DNA of 5,363 nucleotides from Planctomycetota bacterium (GTDB lineage Bacteria > Planctomycetota > SZUA-567), in NCBI GenBank assembly GCA_031278535.1, contig JAITKH010000022.1:1-5363 (forward strand), in the 5' to 3' direction. The translations under genes and the position numbers were made by a program. Below the pieces are notes generated by a model. That model did not search any database, was not told the DNA's origin, and saw nothing but the letters and a program-made list of their open reading frames with translations. Position 1 is the stretch's first letter. Each line of letters opens with the position of its first letter. Of the stretch, positions 1-5,255 are shown one piece after another.

Positions 1-727
1 CTTCGACATCAGCGTCATGTTCATAAAAAACCACACCCCGACCTATTTTCGAGAGGTGCGGGCCGGACTCGACGCCATCGGCCTTCCCCTGGTGATGGCG
101 ACCGCCTACCCCGATTTCACGCATCCCGATCCGGCCCAGCGGCGGCGGGAGGCGGCCTATCTCGAGGCCGACATGGCGGCCACGATTCAGCTCGGCGGCA
201 GGTATCTCCGGGTGCTGGCGGGACAGAACCATCCGGGGGTCGGGCGGGCGCGCGGGGTGGCGACCGCTGTGGACGGCTTGCGCCGGGCGGCCAGGGCGGC
301 GGAAGAGATGGGATTGACCCTGGTTTATGAAAACCACGCCAAACCCGGCGCCTGGGACTACATCGACTTCAGTTTTCCGCCCGATATTTTTCTCGAAGTG
401 TTCGAAGGCATCAGGGATACGCCGGTGATGGTGAACTTCGATATCGGCAACGCCACCGCCGAATGCGCCCAGGCAGGGGGCGAGCTGGAACTGCTGCGAA
501 AAGTGATCGACAAGGTCGCCACGCTCCATGTCTGCGACATGCGGGAACAGGGCAGGTTCACGCCCACGCTCCTGGGAACGGGCAAAACGCCGATTGGAAG
601 CATTTTCTCGTATTTGAAGGAACATGGATTCGACGGCTGGTTCTGCATAGAAGAAGCGTCGAACCAGGGAATCGAAGGCGCAAGGAAAGCGCACGACTTC
701 GCCCGCCGCGCCTGGGAAAACGCCTGA
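1..727 (+). CDS. Sugar phosphate isomerase/epimerase, TIM-barrel (xylose isomerase-like) family, 5'-truncated by window edge
   Basis: The reading frame is open from base 2 to the TGA at 725-727 and enters from outside the window. The first ATG (17) is probably internal, because FDISVMFIKN reads as a beta strand of the barrel and no ribosome site is visible. Numbered from that Met, there are 236 residues. Landmarks of the xylose isomerase-like (AP endonuclease 2) superfamily are the PDFTHPDP segment (32-39), YLRVLAGQ (63-70), VYENHA with Glu105, NFDIGNA with Asp142, LHVCD with His171, and FCIEEA with Glu212. The Glu, Asp, His and Glu are placed like the divalent-metal ligands of the family. 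Members isomerise or epimerise sugars, sugar phosphates or inositol derivatives in the cytoplasm; the substrate cannot be told from this sequence. No partner gene is visible, and the next gene downstream has its own promoter. Family assignment is firm; the exact reaction is unknown. Confidence 0.85.
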   Translation, partial: FDISVMFIKNHTPTYFREVRAGLDAIGLPLVMATAYPDFTHPDPAQRRREAAYLEADMAATIQLGGRYLRVLAGQNHPGVGRARGVATAVDGLRRAARAAEEMGLTLVYENHAKPGAWDYIDFSFPPDIFLEVFEGIRDTPVMVNFDIGNATAECAQAGGELELLRKVIDKVATLHVCDMREQGRFTPTLLGTGKTPIGSIFSYLKEHGFDGWFCIEEASNQGIEGARKAHDFARRAWENA

Positions 728-1009
728 TCGCGTGCGTCCGCCCCCCCGGCATATGCCGCCGGCGGCGTGGAAGGGCGATTTTCGACTGCGAGCTATCCTG
801 ACAGGAAATATTGCGCGTGGCAACCGTTGCATTTACCTGCCTCCGCCCGGACGCGTTTGACGAGAGGCAAATCCTTATCGTCTGGCCGCGGACAACCGGA
901 AGAGAAAAAGCGTTACTCCGGCCGCATTGGAGGCGACAGCAGCAAGCTATGGCAAAACAATGCCATTCCAGGAAGGAACACAATTTACTTTCCGCCCGTG
1001 GTACGCAGG
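728..1009. other. Intergenic stretch with no credible gene
   Basis: The open frames here on both strands lack recognisable motifs and ribosome sites, so I call no gene. What is present is a C7 run (741-747), two overlapping palindromes just after the upstream stop (747-766), a small hairpin TCCTG-A-CAGGA near 796-806 and GCAAC-C-GTTGC (820-830). No U-rich tail makes any of these a convincing terminator for the upstream isomerase gene. GC content falls towards 1010, where the promoter island of the next operon begins. A degenerate gene remnant cannot be excluded. Confidence 0.5.
747..766. repeat. Two overlapping perfect 12-bp palindromes after the isomerase gene
   Basis: CGGCATATGCCG (747-758) and GCCGCCGGCGGC (755-766) are each perfectly self-complementary and share four bases. 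They lie 19 bases after the isomerase stop. They could fold as a GC-rich hairpin that protects the 3' end or helps termination. No T-run follows directly; the nearest is TTTT at about 779-782. The role is uncertain. Confidence 0.4.
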
Positions 1010-1053
1010 AAAAAAAATTCTTTTCTTGACATTTTAAGTTTTATGGTTAAAAC
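1010..1053 (+). promoter_or_regulatory. Promoter of the DUF3793-flavodoxin operon
   Basis: A perfect -35 hexamer TTGACA lies at 1026-1031. It is followed after 16 bases by a 4-of-6 match to the -10, TAAAAC (1048-1053). Directly upstream is an A8 run plus T-rich sequence (1010-1024) that resembles an UP element. Transcription would start near 1060. The -10 and half of the spacer are covered by a 16-bp dyad (1038-1053), the usual place for a repressor operator. The region is far more AT-rich than the surrounding genes. An alternative or second -10 is TATAAA (1101-1106), but its -35 would be only a T-run. Confidence 0.6.
1038..1053 (+). promoter_or_regulatory. Operator-like dyad, copy 1: GTTTTA-TGGT-TAAAAC
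   Basis: This is a perfect 6-4-6 inverted repeat placed over the spacer and -10 of the promoter. The same 16-mer occurs at 1093-1108 in reverse orientation with one base difference. A 6-N4-6 dyad is the geometry of many dimeric regulators, the Crp/Fnr type among them, but the bases match no consensus that I know well. Regulation of a flavodoxin operon by iron or redox state is a reasonable guess only. Confidence 0.55.
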
Positions 1054-1056
1054 ATC

Positions 1057-1084
1057 ATTCTGCCGTTTGGCAGGGTATTTTTTT
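1057..1084 (+). terminator. Terminator-like hairpin with T7 tail (possible attenuator)
   Basis: CTGCC (1060-1064), loop GTTT, GGCAG (1069-1073), then GGTA and seven Ts (1078-1084). The stem extends to eight pairs with two G-U pairs and one A-U (1057-1076). The shape is that of a small intrinsic terminator. It sits between the predicted promoter and the DUF3793 gene, so it could stop read-through from upstream or attenuate the operon. If transcription starts at about 1060, it would form the very 5' end of the mRNA and might instead stabilise it. Confidence 0.45.
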
Positions 1085-1092
1085 CATCTTGA

Positions 1093-1108
1093 GTTTTAAC
1101 TATAAAAC
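1093..1108 (-). promoter_or_regulatory. Operator-like dyad, copy 2: GTTTTA-ACTA-TAAAAC
   Basis: This is a second perfect 6-4-6 dyad. Read on the minus strand it is GTTTTATAGTTAAAAC, 15 of 16 bases identical to copy 1. The copies are 55 bases apart centre to centre, a little over five helical turns. That would suit two dimers bound on about the same face, or DNA looping. In RNA the two copies could pair with each other as a 16-bp stem enclosing the 1057-1084 hairpin. It overlaps a TATAAA hexamer (1101-1106). Confidence 0.5.
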
Positions 1109-1144
1109 AATTGTACGGGTACGGGATGGAGTTGTCGTTTGCCC

Positions 1145-1150
1145 GGAGGA
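1145..1150 (+). promoter_or_regulatory. Shine-Dalgarno site that decides the DUF3793 start
   Basis: GGAGGA ends seven bases before an in-frame GTG (1158). Neither the upstream TTG (1089) nor the downstream ATGs (1173, 1185, 1188) has such a site. This favours GTG 1158 as the initiator. Confidence 0.65.
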
Positions 1151-1157
1151 TTGGGCC

Positions 1158-1781
1158 GTGCCGGCATCGCCTATGGTGGTTTCCATGATGGAACGCTTGC
1201 GGGGTCTGGACGACTCCGATCGGTTGGGGCGCCTCATCGCCTACCATGCCGCCCCCACCATTGCCGGCATGACGCCGGCCAATCTGGTTTGCCTGGCGGA
1301 CGGCGGTTGCCTGGCGGTCTGGCGGGAAAACAGGATGCGCTTCCGGCAGGGTTTGGGCATCGAACTGGAGGAGTTGAAAAGCTGCCCGGCGCCGGTGCTC
1401 ATCCTATGCTATCGCCCGGCCCTGGTCAGGCGAGCCCTGAATCGGCGCGGGGCCCGGCGCGTCCTGGCCGAAACCGGTTATGGGGATGCCGGCAGGGATT
1501 TGAAAGGCTTGCTGGAGAAATTGGGCGAGAATTGCCGTTCCGGTCGCTTTCCCCATGAAATCGGGCTGTTCCTGGGATACCCCCCCCGGGACGTCAGTCT
1601 TTTCATGCGGAGGGGCGGCGGCGGGGCAAGGCTGACGGGCTGCTGGCGGGCCTATCACGACGCCGATCGCGCCGCCCGTTTTTTCGCCCGCTGCCGGGAG
1701 GTCAAGGACGGGGCGGCCCGGCTTTTGGGGGACGGGGCGGATTTTACCGAAGTCGCCGGACGGCTCCGGCAGGCGATCTGA
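1158..1781 (+). CDS. DUF3793 family protein
   Basis: From the GTG start the product is 207 residues. The frame extends back to a TTG at 1089, but that region overlaps the operator-like dyad and has no ribosome site. Recognised DUF3793 signatures are AYHAAPTIAGMTPANL (residues 28-43), YRPALV (about 85-90), FPHEIGLFLGYPPRDV (131-146) and GCWRAYHD (161-168). There is no signal peptide or membrane segment, so the protein is cytoplasmic. The biochemical function of the family is unknown. From memory, it is found mainly in anaerobes and often next to a flavodoxin gene, as here, where the flavodoxin start follows after 46 bases. The two are probably one transcript. A role in flavodoxin maturation, redox control or iron-limited metabolism is inference from context. 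Family call firm, function open, start moderately sure. Confidence 0.85.
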   Translation: MPASPMVVSMMERLRGLDDSDRLGRLIAYHAAPTIAGMTPANLVCLADGGCLAVWRENRMRFRQGLGIELEELKSCPAPVLILCYRPALVRRALNRRGARRVLAETGYGDAGRDLKGLLEKLGENCRSGRFPHEIGLFLGYPPRDVSLFMRRGGGGARLTGCWRAYHDADRAARFFARCREVKDGAARLLGDGADFTEVAGRLRQAI

Positions 1782-1827
1782 AGGAATTGCGTCATGGCAG
1801 CCCGGGATAATACAGAAAGGAAAAATC

Positions 1828-2271
1828 ATGGCCGGGATCATCATCGTGTATTGGTCGGGAACCGGAAACACCGAGCGGATGGCGGAGTTGATCGCCGAGG
1901 GGGCGACGGCCGGGGGCGCCGAGGCGGTGCGGAAGGCCGTATCGCAAACCACGGTCGCGGAGGCGCTGAAGTATGACGCCATCGCCCTGGGTTCCCCTTC
2001 CATGGGCACCGAGGTCATCGAGGAGGGGGAAATGGAACCCTTTGTAGCCGAACTGGAAAAGTCTGTCGAAGGCCGTACGCTCGCCCTGTTCGGTTCCTAC
2101 GACTGGGGCGACGGCGAGTGGATGCGCAACTGGGCCGACCGCATGAAGGGGCAGGGCGCCAAGCTGCTGGACGAGCAGGGACTGGCCGTTCATCTGACTC
2201 CGGGCGGTGAGGACGAGGAGCACTGCCGGGATTTGGGCAGGCGGCTGGCCAAGGCCATCCTCAAGGCCTGA
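1828..2271 (+). CDS. Flavodoxin (short-chain, clostridial type)
   Basis: A 147-residue cytoplasmic FMN protein that carries electrons at low potential in place of ferredoxin. The ribosome site AAAGGA (1816-1821) lies six bases before the ATG. The N-terminal strand IIIVYWSGTGNTE (4-16) contains the SGTGNTE phosphate-binding loop. GSPSMGTE (55-62) is the 50s loop, with Met59 where the Clostridium beijerinckii protein has its Met56. LFGSYDWGDGEWM (87-99) is the 90s loop, with Trp93 in the place of the flavin-stacking aromatic. The acidic C-terminal half is typical. Length and lack of the roughly 20-residue insertion put it in the short-chain class. Asp92 replaces the Gly usual in the SYGWG motif, which may tune flavin potential. 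It is the second gene of the DUF3793 unit. Its electron partners are not encoded in the window. Confidence 0.93.
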   Translation: MAGIIIVYWSGTGNTERMAELIAEGATAGGAEAVRKAVSQTTVAEALKYDAIALGSPSMGTEVIEEGEMEPFVAELEKSVEGRTLALFGSYDWGDGEWMRNWADRMKGQGAKLLDEQGLAVHLTPGGEDEEHCRDLGRRLAKAILKA

Positions 2272-2307
2272 CGCATACGACAGTATTTGGGAAGTTTGAA
2301 CCATAAT

Positions 2308-2342
2308 CAAGGCGGTCGTGCCTTGGAAGGTGGGGTTTTGTT
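2308..2342 (+). terminator. Possible weak terminator after flavodoxin
   Basis: A perfect six-base stem CAAGGC/GCCTTG (2308-2313 with 2320-2325) has a six-base loop. A T-rich tract follows only after ten bases (2336-2342). The gap between stem and T-tract makes it non-canonical. It is the only candidate for ending the DUF3793-flavodoxin transcript before the autotransporter gene. I see no good promoter between it and 2361, so partial read-through into the autotransporter is possible. Confidence 0.3.
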
Positions 2343-2360
2343 TTCCTGGGAGGAAGGCGA

Positions 2361-3062
2361 ATGCAGATATTTTCCAATATTTTGTTGGGGGGGGGTAAAA
2401 TCTCCCGGCGCACAGGGCTTGGAGCGTTGGTTACGGCATTCCTGGCATTGGGGATGAACGGTTGGGCGCCGGCGGCGGCGATGTATGACACGACATTGAC
2501 TTCCGCGGAATTTGATTTGAACGGCGGCTCCTCCTTTACGGCCGGACCTGCCGCCGGCAATCGTTTTTACGTCACCAATACCGGCTCTTCGCCTCAAACC
2601 GCCACCATCTCCGGCAATCTGGACGTCGTGGCGGGCAGCGAACTCTATCTTGGATTCACCCAAACAGCCATAGCCACCGGCAAGGTGCGGGTCGATGTTT
2701 CCGGGAATATGAATATCCAGGGCGGAGTTTGGGTGGGCACCTGGGACAACACCGGCATGTACGGGATGCTGTTTCCCCTTCCCACCAGCCCGTCGAAGGA
2801 TGTGGAACTGAACATTGCCGGGGATCTCAACGTGAATGTTGTCAATCAGGGATACAACGCCCTGATGGTGGGAGCGTATGGCTCCAGTTCCAGCACCATG
2901 ATAACCGTGAGCGGCAATACCAACCTGTACTCCGGCGGCAATCATATTACCGGATACGCCGACAGTACGCTGCACTTGGCCACCGCCACCTTCAATCTGG
3001 TTGGCGGGGAAATCGAGGTGATAGGAACTTCGAGTACCAATACCAGGCCCTCTATGCCCTGA
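2361..3062 (+). CDS. Autotransporter passenger, 5' part of a frame-broken autotransporter gene
   Basis: The ATG has a strong GGGAGGA site (2348-2354) six bases upstream. The frame gives 233 residues. A Sec signal peptide is visible: a polar start, Arg16-Arg17, a hydrophobic core at about 19-34, and an APAAA sequence with likely cleavage near residue 40. The rest is rich in Ser, Thr, Gly and Asn, with alternating beta-strand patterns. Short repeats of the form (V/I)(S/A)G(N/D)x(N/D)(V/I/L) recur at 83, 113, 152 and 183, as expected for a beta-helical passenger. No protease or lipase motif is present, so an adhesin-like or structural surface role is likely but unproven. The frame stops at 3060-3062, while the linker and barrel continue in the -1 frame; the last few residues of this frame are therefore probably artefactual. 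A nine-G tract covers codons 9-12. Confidence 0.7.
   Translation: MQIFSNILLGGGKISRRTGLGALVTAFLALGMNGWAPAAAMYDTTLTSAEFDLNGGSSFTAGPAAGNRFYVTNTGSSPQTATISGNLDVVAGSELYLGFTQTAIATGKVRVDVSGNMNIQGGVWVGTWDNTGMYGMLFPLPTSPSKDVELNIAGDLNVNVVNQGYNALMVGAYGSSSSTMITVSGNTNLYSGGNHITGYADSTLHLATATFNLVGGEIEVIGTSSTNTRPSMP
2387..2395 (+). repeat. Homopolymeric G9 tract in the autotransporter signal-peptide region
   Basis: Nine consecutive G residues lie 26 bases after the start ATG. The present length keeps the frame open (Leu-Gly-Gly-Gly-Lys). Read by hand, ten Gs give TAA directly after the tract, and eight Gs give TGA at 2455-2457 (this window's numbering). Such tracts in surface-protein genes are classical slipped-strand phase-variation switches. 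Confidence 0.75.
2607..2927 (+). repeat. Degenerate passenger repeats (about 30-39 residues)
   Basis: The protein motif (V/I)(S/A)G(N/D)x(N/D)(V/I/L) occurs four times: ISGNLDV, VSGNMNI, IAGDLNV and VSGNTNL, at spacings of 30, 39 and 31 residues. The DNA is not strictly repeated, so this is a structural repeat, most simply rungs of a beta-helix. Confidence 0.55.
3030..3062 (+). other. Frame break (-1) between passenger and barrel
   Basis: The passenger frame reads ...VIGTSSTNT and then ends in TGA at 3060-3062. From about 3032 the -1 frame reads QALYALSAGNANF and continues without a stop through the whole barrel. Adding one C next to 3043-3044 would join the frames as TNTQALYALSAGN. I see no in-frame X-XXY-YYZ slippery heptamer between about 2990 and 3060; GGGGAAA (3006-3012) is present but out of phase. 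A point deletion or a sequencing/assembly error is therefore likelier than programmed shifting. Confidence 0.75.
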
Positions 3063-4129
3063 GCGCGGGAAATGCCAATTTTTCGGCTGCCGCCCTGAGC
3101 GGCGGCTTCGCAGGCGGATTCGTCAACGCACTGAACAACAACCGGGGTTCCGGCGTCAGCGCCGTGTCCAGGGGCGCGGCCGGCCGCGCCGCGATTTCGG
3201 TGCACAACCGGCTTGGCGCCAACCGGCAGGCCTTGAGCCGGGTACAGGACAAGGTTGGTTCCGATCAGGCCCTGGCCTCCGCCATCCTGGACGCCGATCG
3301 CCCGAATCGCGTTTGGGCCGGCGGCCTGGGCCAGTGGGAGGATGCGGACGAGCGCCATGGCCTGAGCGGCTACCGGTACGATTCTTACGGAGTGATGGCC
3401 GGCTATGACCGGATGTTCGGGCCGTTCACCCTGGGCGGCGCCTTCGGCTACTCCGGCGGCGACTTCGAGGACAAGGGAGCGGTTGCCCACGATTCCAGCA
3501 TCGAGAACTACGCGTTCAACCTGTATGCCGCCTATAACCACGCCTCGGGGTTCTTCGCTTCCCTTGTCGGCGGCCATGTCTATTCCAGAAACGACATCAA
3601 CGAATTCGACGGCATCAACTGGGGGCGGGAGGACTATCATACCGGCACCTGGGAACTGGGGGCGAAAATCGGCCATGACGTGCGGCCCGCGCCCTGCCTG
3701 ACCCTTTCCCCCTCGATTGGGCTGACATATGTCAACTCCAGGAACAGTGCGCACGATCTCAATTACGGCGGCATCAACCTCCTGTCTTACGATACCATGA
3801 AGAATCGATCGACCCAACTGCCGCTCGATCTGTCGATTGCCTACGACATCGCCGGGGCCGATTCCTCGGTTTTCACGCTCAAGGGGAATGTCGGGTACAG
3901 CTATGACTTCAACGACGAAGGAATTGAAGGAAGCATTGTCATGAACGGCCTCAACGGCGCCGGTTCCCTGTCGGCCAGGGGGCGCGAACCCGGTCGGCAT
4001 GCCGTGAACCTCGGGTTGGGCTGCAAGTACGTCCGCGGCTGCCTCGACGCCGGTTTGCAATACGATTATTTTGCCAAGGCGGATTACCAGGCGCATCGCC
4101 TGGTCGGCAGTATCGGCGTCAGCTTCTGA
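3032..4129 (+). pseudogene. Autotransporter linker and C-terminal beta-barrel domain, 3' part of the frame-broken gene
   Basis: About 365 residues lie in the frame following the break. The first ~90 residues (Ala-rich, AALSGGFAGGF, then a helical stretch with NRLGANRQALSRVQDKVGS) look like the linker and pore-spanning helix. From VWAGGLGQWED (nucleotide 3311) to the stop there are 272 residues of amphipathic strands with the usual aromatic girdle patterns (YDSYGVMAGYDR, ENYAFNLYAAYNHASGFF), matching the length of the autotransporter beta-domain. The chain ends GSIGVSF, the terminal-Phe signal recognised by the BAM complex. The barrel would insert in the outer membrane and export the passenger. 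Three Cys residues in APCLTL and CKYVRGC are uncommon for a barrel. No ribosome site or credible start precedes this part, so it should not be made alone. It is a pseudogene unless the frame break is an error or is bypassed. Confidence 0.75.
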
Positions 4130-4138
4130 AAAAGGATT

Positions 4139-4191
4139 GCGCTCCCGCGGCCTGAAGGACGGAAAGCGCGATTCCAGGCCGCGGGAGGCGC
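4139..4191. terminator. Strong hairpin, likely terminator between convergent genes
   Basis: CTCCCGCGGCCTG (4142-4154) is perfectly complementary to CAGGCCGCGGGAG (4175-4187), with a 20-base loop. The stem extends by GCG/CGC (4139-4141 with 4189-4191) around a one-base bulge. It begins ten bases after the autotransporter stop. No T-run follows on the plus strand. On the minus strand, five Ts (complement of 4129-4133) follow a short gap. It may therefore serve leftward transcription best, or work as a roadblock in both directions. Confidence 0.5.
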
Positions 4192-4320
4192 CGATACCTG
4201 GGCGGCGGAAAGGATCGCCGTTCCGGAAGGTTGCAACTGGCGGACCGACGCCGCTCCCACCGGCGGCATGGACGCCATGAAACCGGGATTGCGGGAAGCG
4301 CTTGTTCCCAACCGCACTCA

Positions 4321-4370
4321 GCGCCTCCCTGAAAACGGCAAACGGAAGCGGACGGCTTCCGGGAAGGCGC
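4321..4370. repeat. Nested inverted repeat
   Basis: The outer arms GCGCCT (4321-4326) and AGGCGC (4365-4370) are fully complementary. Inside is a perfect seven-base stem CGGAAGC/GCTTCCG (4343-4349 with 4355-4361) with loop GGACG. The sequence ATTATA follows at 4371-4376. It lacks a terminator tail. It could be an RNA structure or part of a dispersed intergenic repeat. Confidence 0.35.
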
Positions 4371-4581
4371 ATTATACCGCCAGGCCGGGCGGAAAACAAT
4401 TGCCGCGGCGTTGTCCGGATGACGCGAAACAAACAGCCCGTCTACGCCAGGGCGCCGTAACCGGCTGTACGCAAAGCCATTCGCCGCCAATTCCGCACTA
4501 ATGCACTCCCTTCCGGATTCGGGAGCCACGACGACAAGACAATCTTTCGGACGCGAGTCGCGAACCTGTTTCCCGGTCCCC

Positions 4582-5247
4582 TCATTGCGCCGGCGACCAG
4601 CCGGCGGGAACCGGGATTGTCGAAGGAGTTTCGATATCGGTGTCCCCGGTATTGTCGCCCCGCAAGCCCGGCGCGTCGAGATTACTGAAAAGAACCCGGT
4701 TGCCGGGGCCAATCCAGAAGGCGCGGCTGCCGGTCGAGCCGCTCAGGGCGGGGAAGGCCTGGAGCGCGAAGGCGCAACACCAGCTTTCGCCGTTGAAATC
4801 TGCCGGTTCGCGGAAGAAATAGCCGTCCAGGGCCGATTGAACGCCGATTGACGCAGCGCCTGCCCAGGGAATGGCGGCCGCGACGGCCTTGTTTTCCGCC
4901 GACCAGGCGTCGGCCATGGACTTGGGGATCAGTTGCAGGAGCATCCGGGCGCCGGCATCGTCCGGATCCGGCTTCCGGCCATAATACAACAGCCGGAAGT
5001 TGGAGCAATAGCCTTCCGGCAGCGGCTGCCCGTCCTCGTCCCTCGGAGCGCCGTTTTCGGGAATGGCGCCGAGTTTGGCCAAACGAAAGGTTTCCTGCCG
5101 GCCGGAATAGACGCGGAGCATGGCGGCGGCGGCGCTTTCGTTGGCCCGGATCCGGCCCTGCAGCATGTTGGGGACGGCGATGGCCGTGATGATGGCGATA
5201 ACGGCGATGACAATCATCAATTCGATAAACGTAAATCCCTTGCGCAT
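4582..5247 (-). CDS. Type IV pilin/type II secretion pseudopilin-like protein
   Basis: From the ATG at 5247 the product is 221 residues. It begins MRKG-FTFIELMIVIAVIAIITAIAVP: a two-basic leader, a prepilin-peptidase site after Gly4, Glu9 at mature position +5, and a hydrophobic N-helix with Pro at mature +22. This is the class III signal used by type IV pilins and type II secretion pseudopilins; the protein would be cleaved, methylated and assembled from the inner membrane. The globular part ends with a segment ALQAFPALSGSTGSRAFWIGPGNRVLFSNLD (162-191), resembling the C-terminal strand pattern of pilin-like proteins common in PVC and deltaproteobacterial genomes. Cys81, Cys157 and Cys158 could form a disulfide. 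An ATG six bases upstream (5253) is too close to the ribosome site. No other pilus or secretion gene is in the window, so major, minor or pseudopilin status is undecided. Confidence 0.85.
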   Translation of the reverse strand: MRKGFTFIELMIVIAVIAIITAIAVPNMLQGRIRANESAAAAMLRVYSGRQETFRLAKLGAIPENGAPRDEDGQPLPEGYCSNFRLLYYGRKPDPDDAGARMLLQLIPKSMADAWSAENKAVAAAIPWAGAASIGVQSALDGYFFREPADFNGESWCCAFALQAFPALSGSTGSRAFWIGPGNRVLFSNLDAPGLRGDNTGDTDIETPSTIPVPAGWSPAQ

Positions 5248-5255
5248 GCGCATGT

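Larger units (their letters stand above)
4130..4581. other. Convergent intergenic region, no gene, many inverted repeats
   Basis: These 452 bases lie between the stops of the autotransporter (plus) and the pilin-like gene (minus). Short open frames on both strands show no motif, ribosome site or family resemblance. The stretch holds a strong hairpin (4142-4187), a nested hairpin (4321-4370), and small palindromes such as TTCCGGAA and GTTGCAAC at about 4220-4245. The length is more than two terminators need, so a small RNA or a decayed gene is possible but unsupported. Confidence 0.5.

Noticed and set aside
767..1099. Small plus- and minus-strand frames in the 728-1088 gap
   Set aside because: No ribosome site, no family resemblance, and the frames run into the promoter island.
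1580..1587. C8 homopolymer in the DUF3793 gene as a second phase-variation tract
   Set aside because: It encodes part of the conserved GYPPRD motif in a cytoplasmic protein, so Pro codon use explains it better than a contingency locus.
1794..1976. 60-codon frame overlapping the flavodoxin start, with a GAAGGA eight bases upstream
   Set aside because: It runs out of frame through the conserved flavodoxin FMN-loop codons and its product is a basic, low-complexity shadow peptide. A translated leader cannot be fully excluded.
3006..3012. GGGGAAA as a programmed -1 frameshift site
   Set aside because: The heptamer is not in phase with the passenger frame (codons are GGG-GAA-ATC), so tandem slippage into the barrel frame is not supported.
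2729..3031. Start of the barrel frame at ATG 2729
   Set aside because: The translated peptide before about 3032 (HRHLQSGWRGNRG type) is frame-shifted passenger DNA without outer-membrane character; the real shared region begins at the frame break.
2942..4432. Long minus-strand open frame (496 codons) opposite the autotransporter
   Set aside because: It mirrors the GC-rich barrel coding sequence, shows no motif or ribosome site, and the plus-strand barrel is a clear homologue of a known fold.
4501..4851. Plus-strand frame opposite the 3' end of the pilin-like gene
   Set aside because: It is antisense to a well-supported CDS and its product has no recognisable feature.
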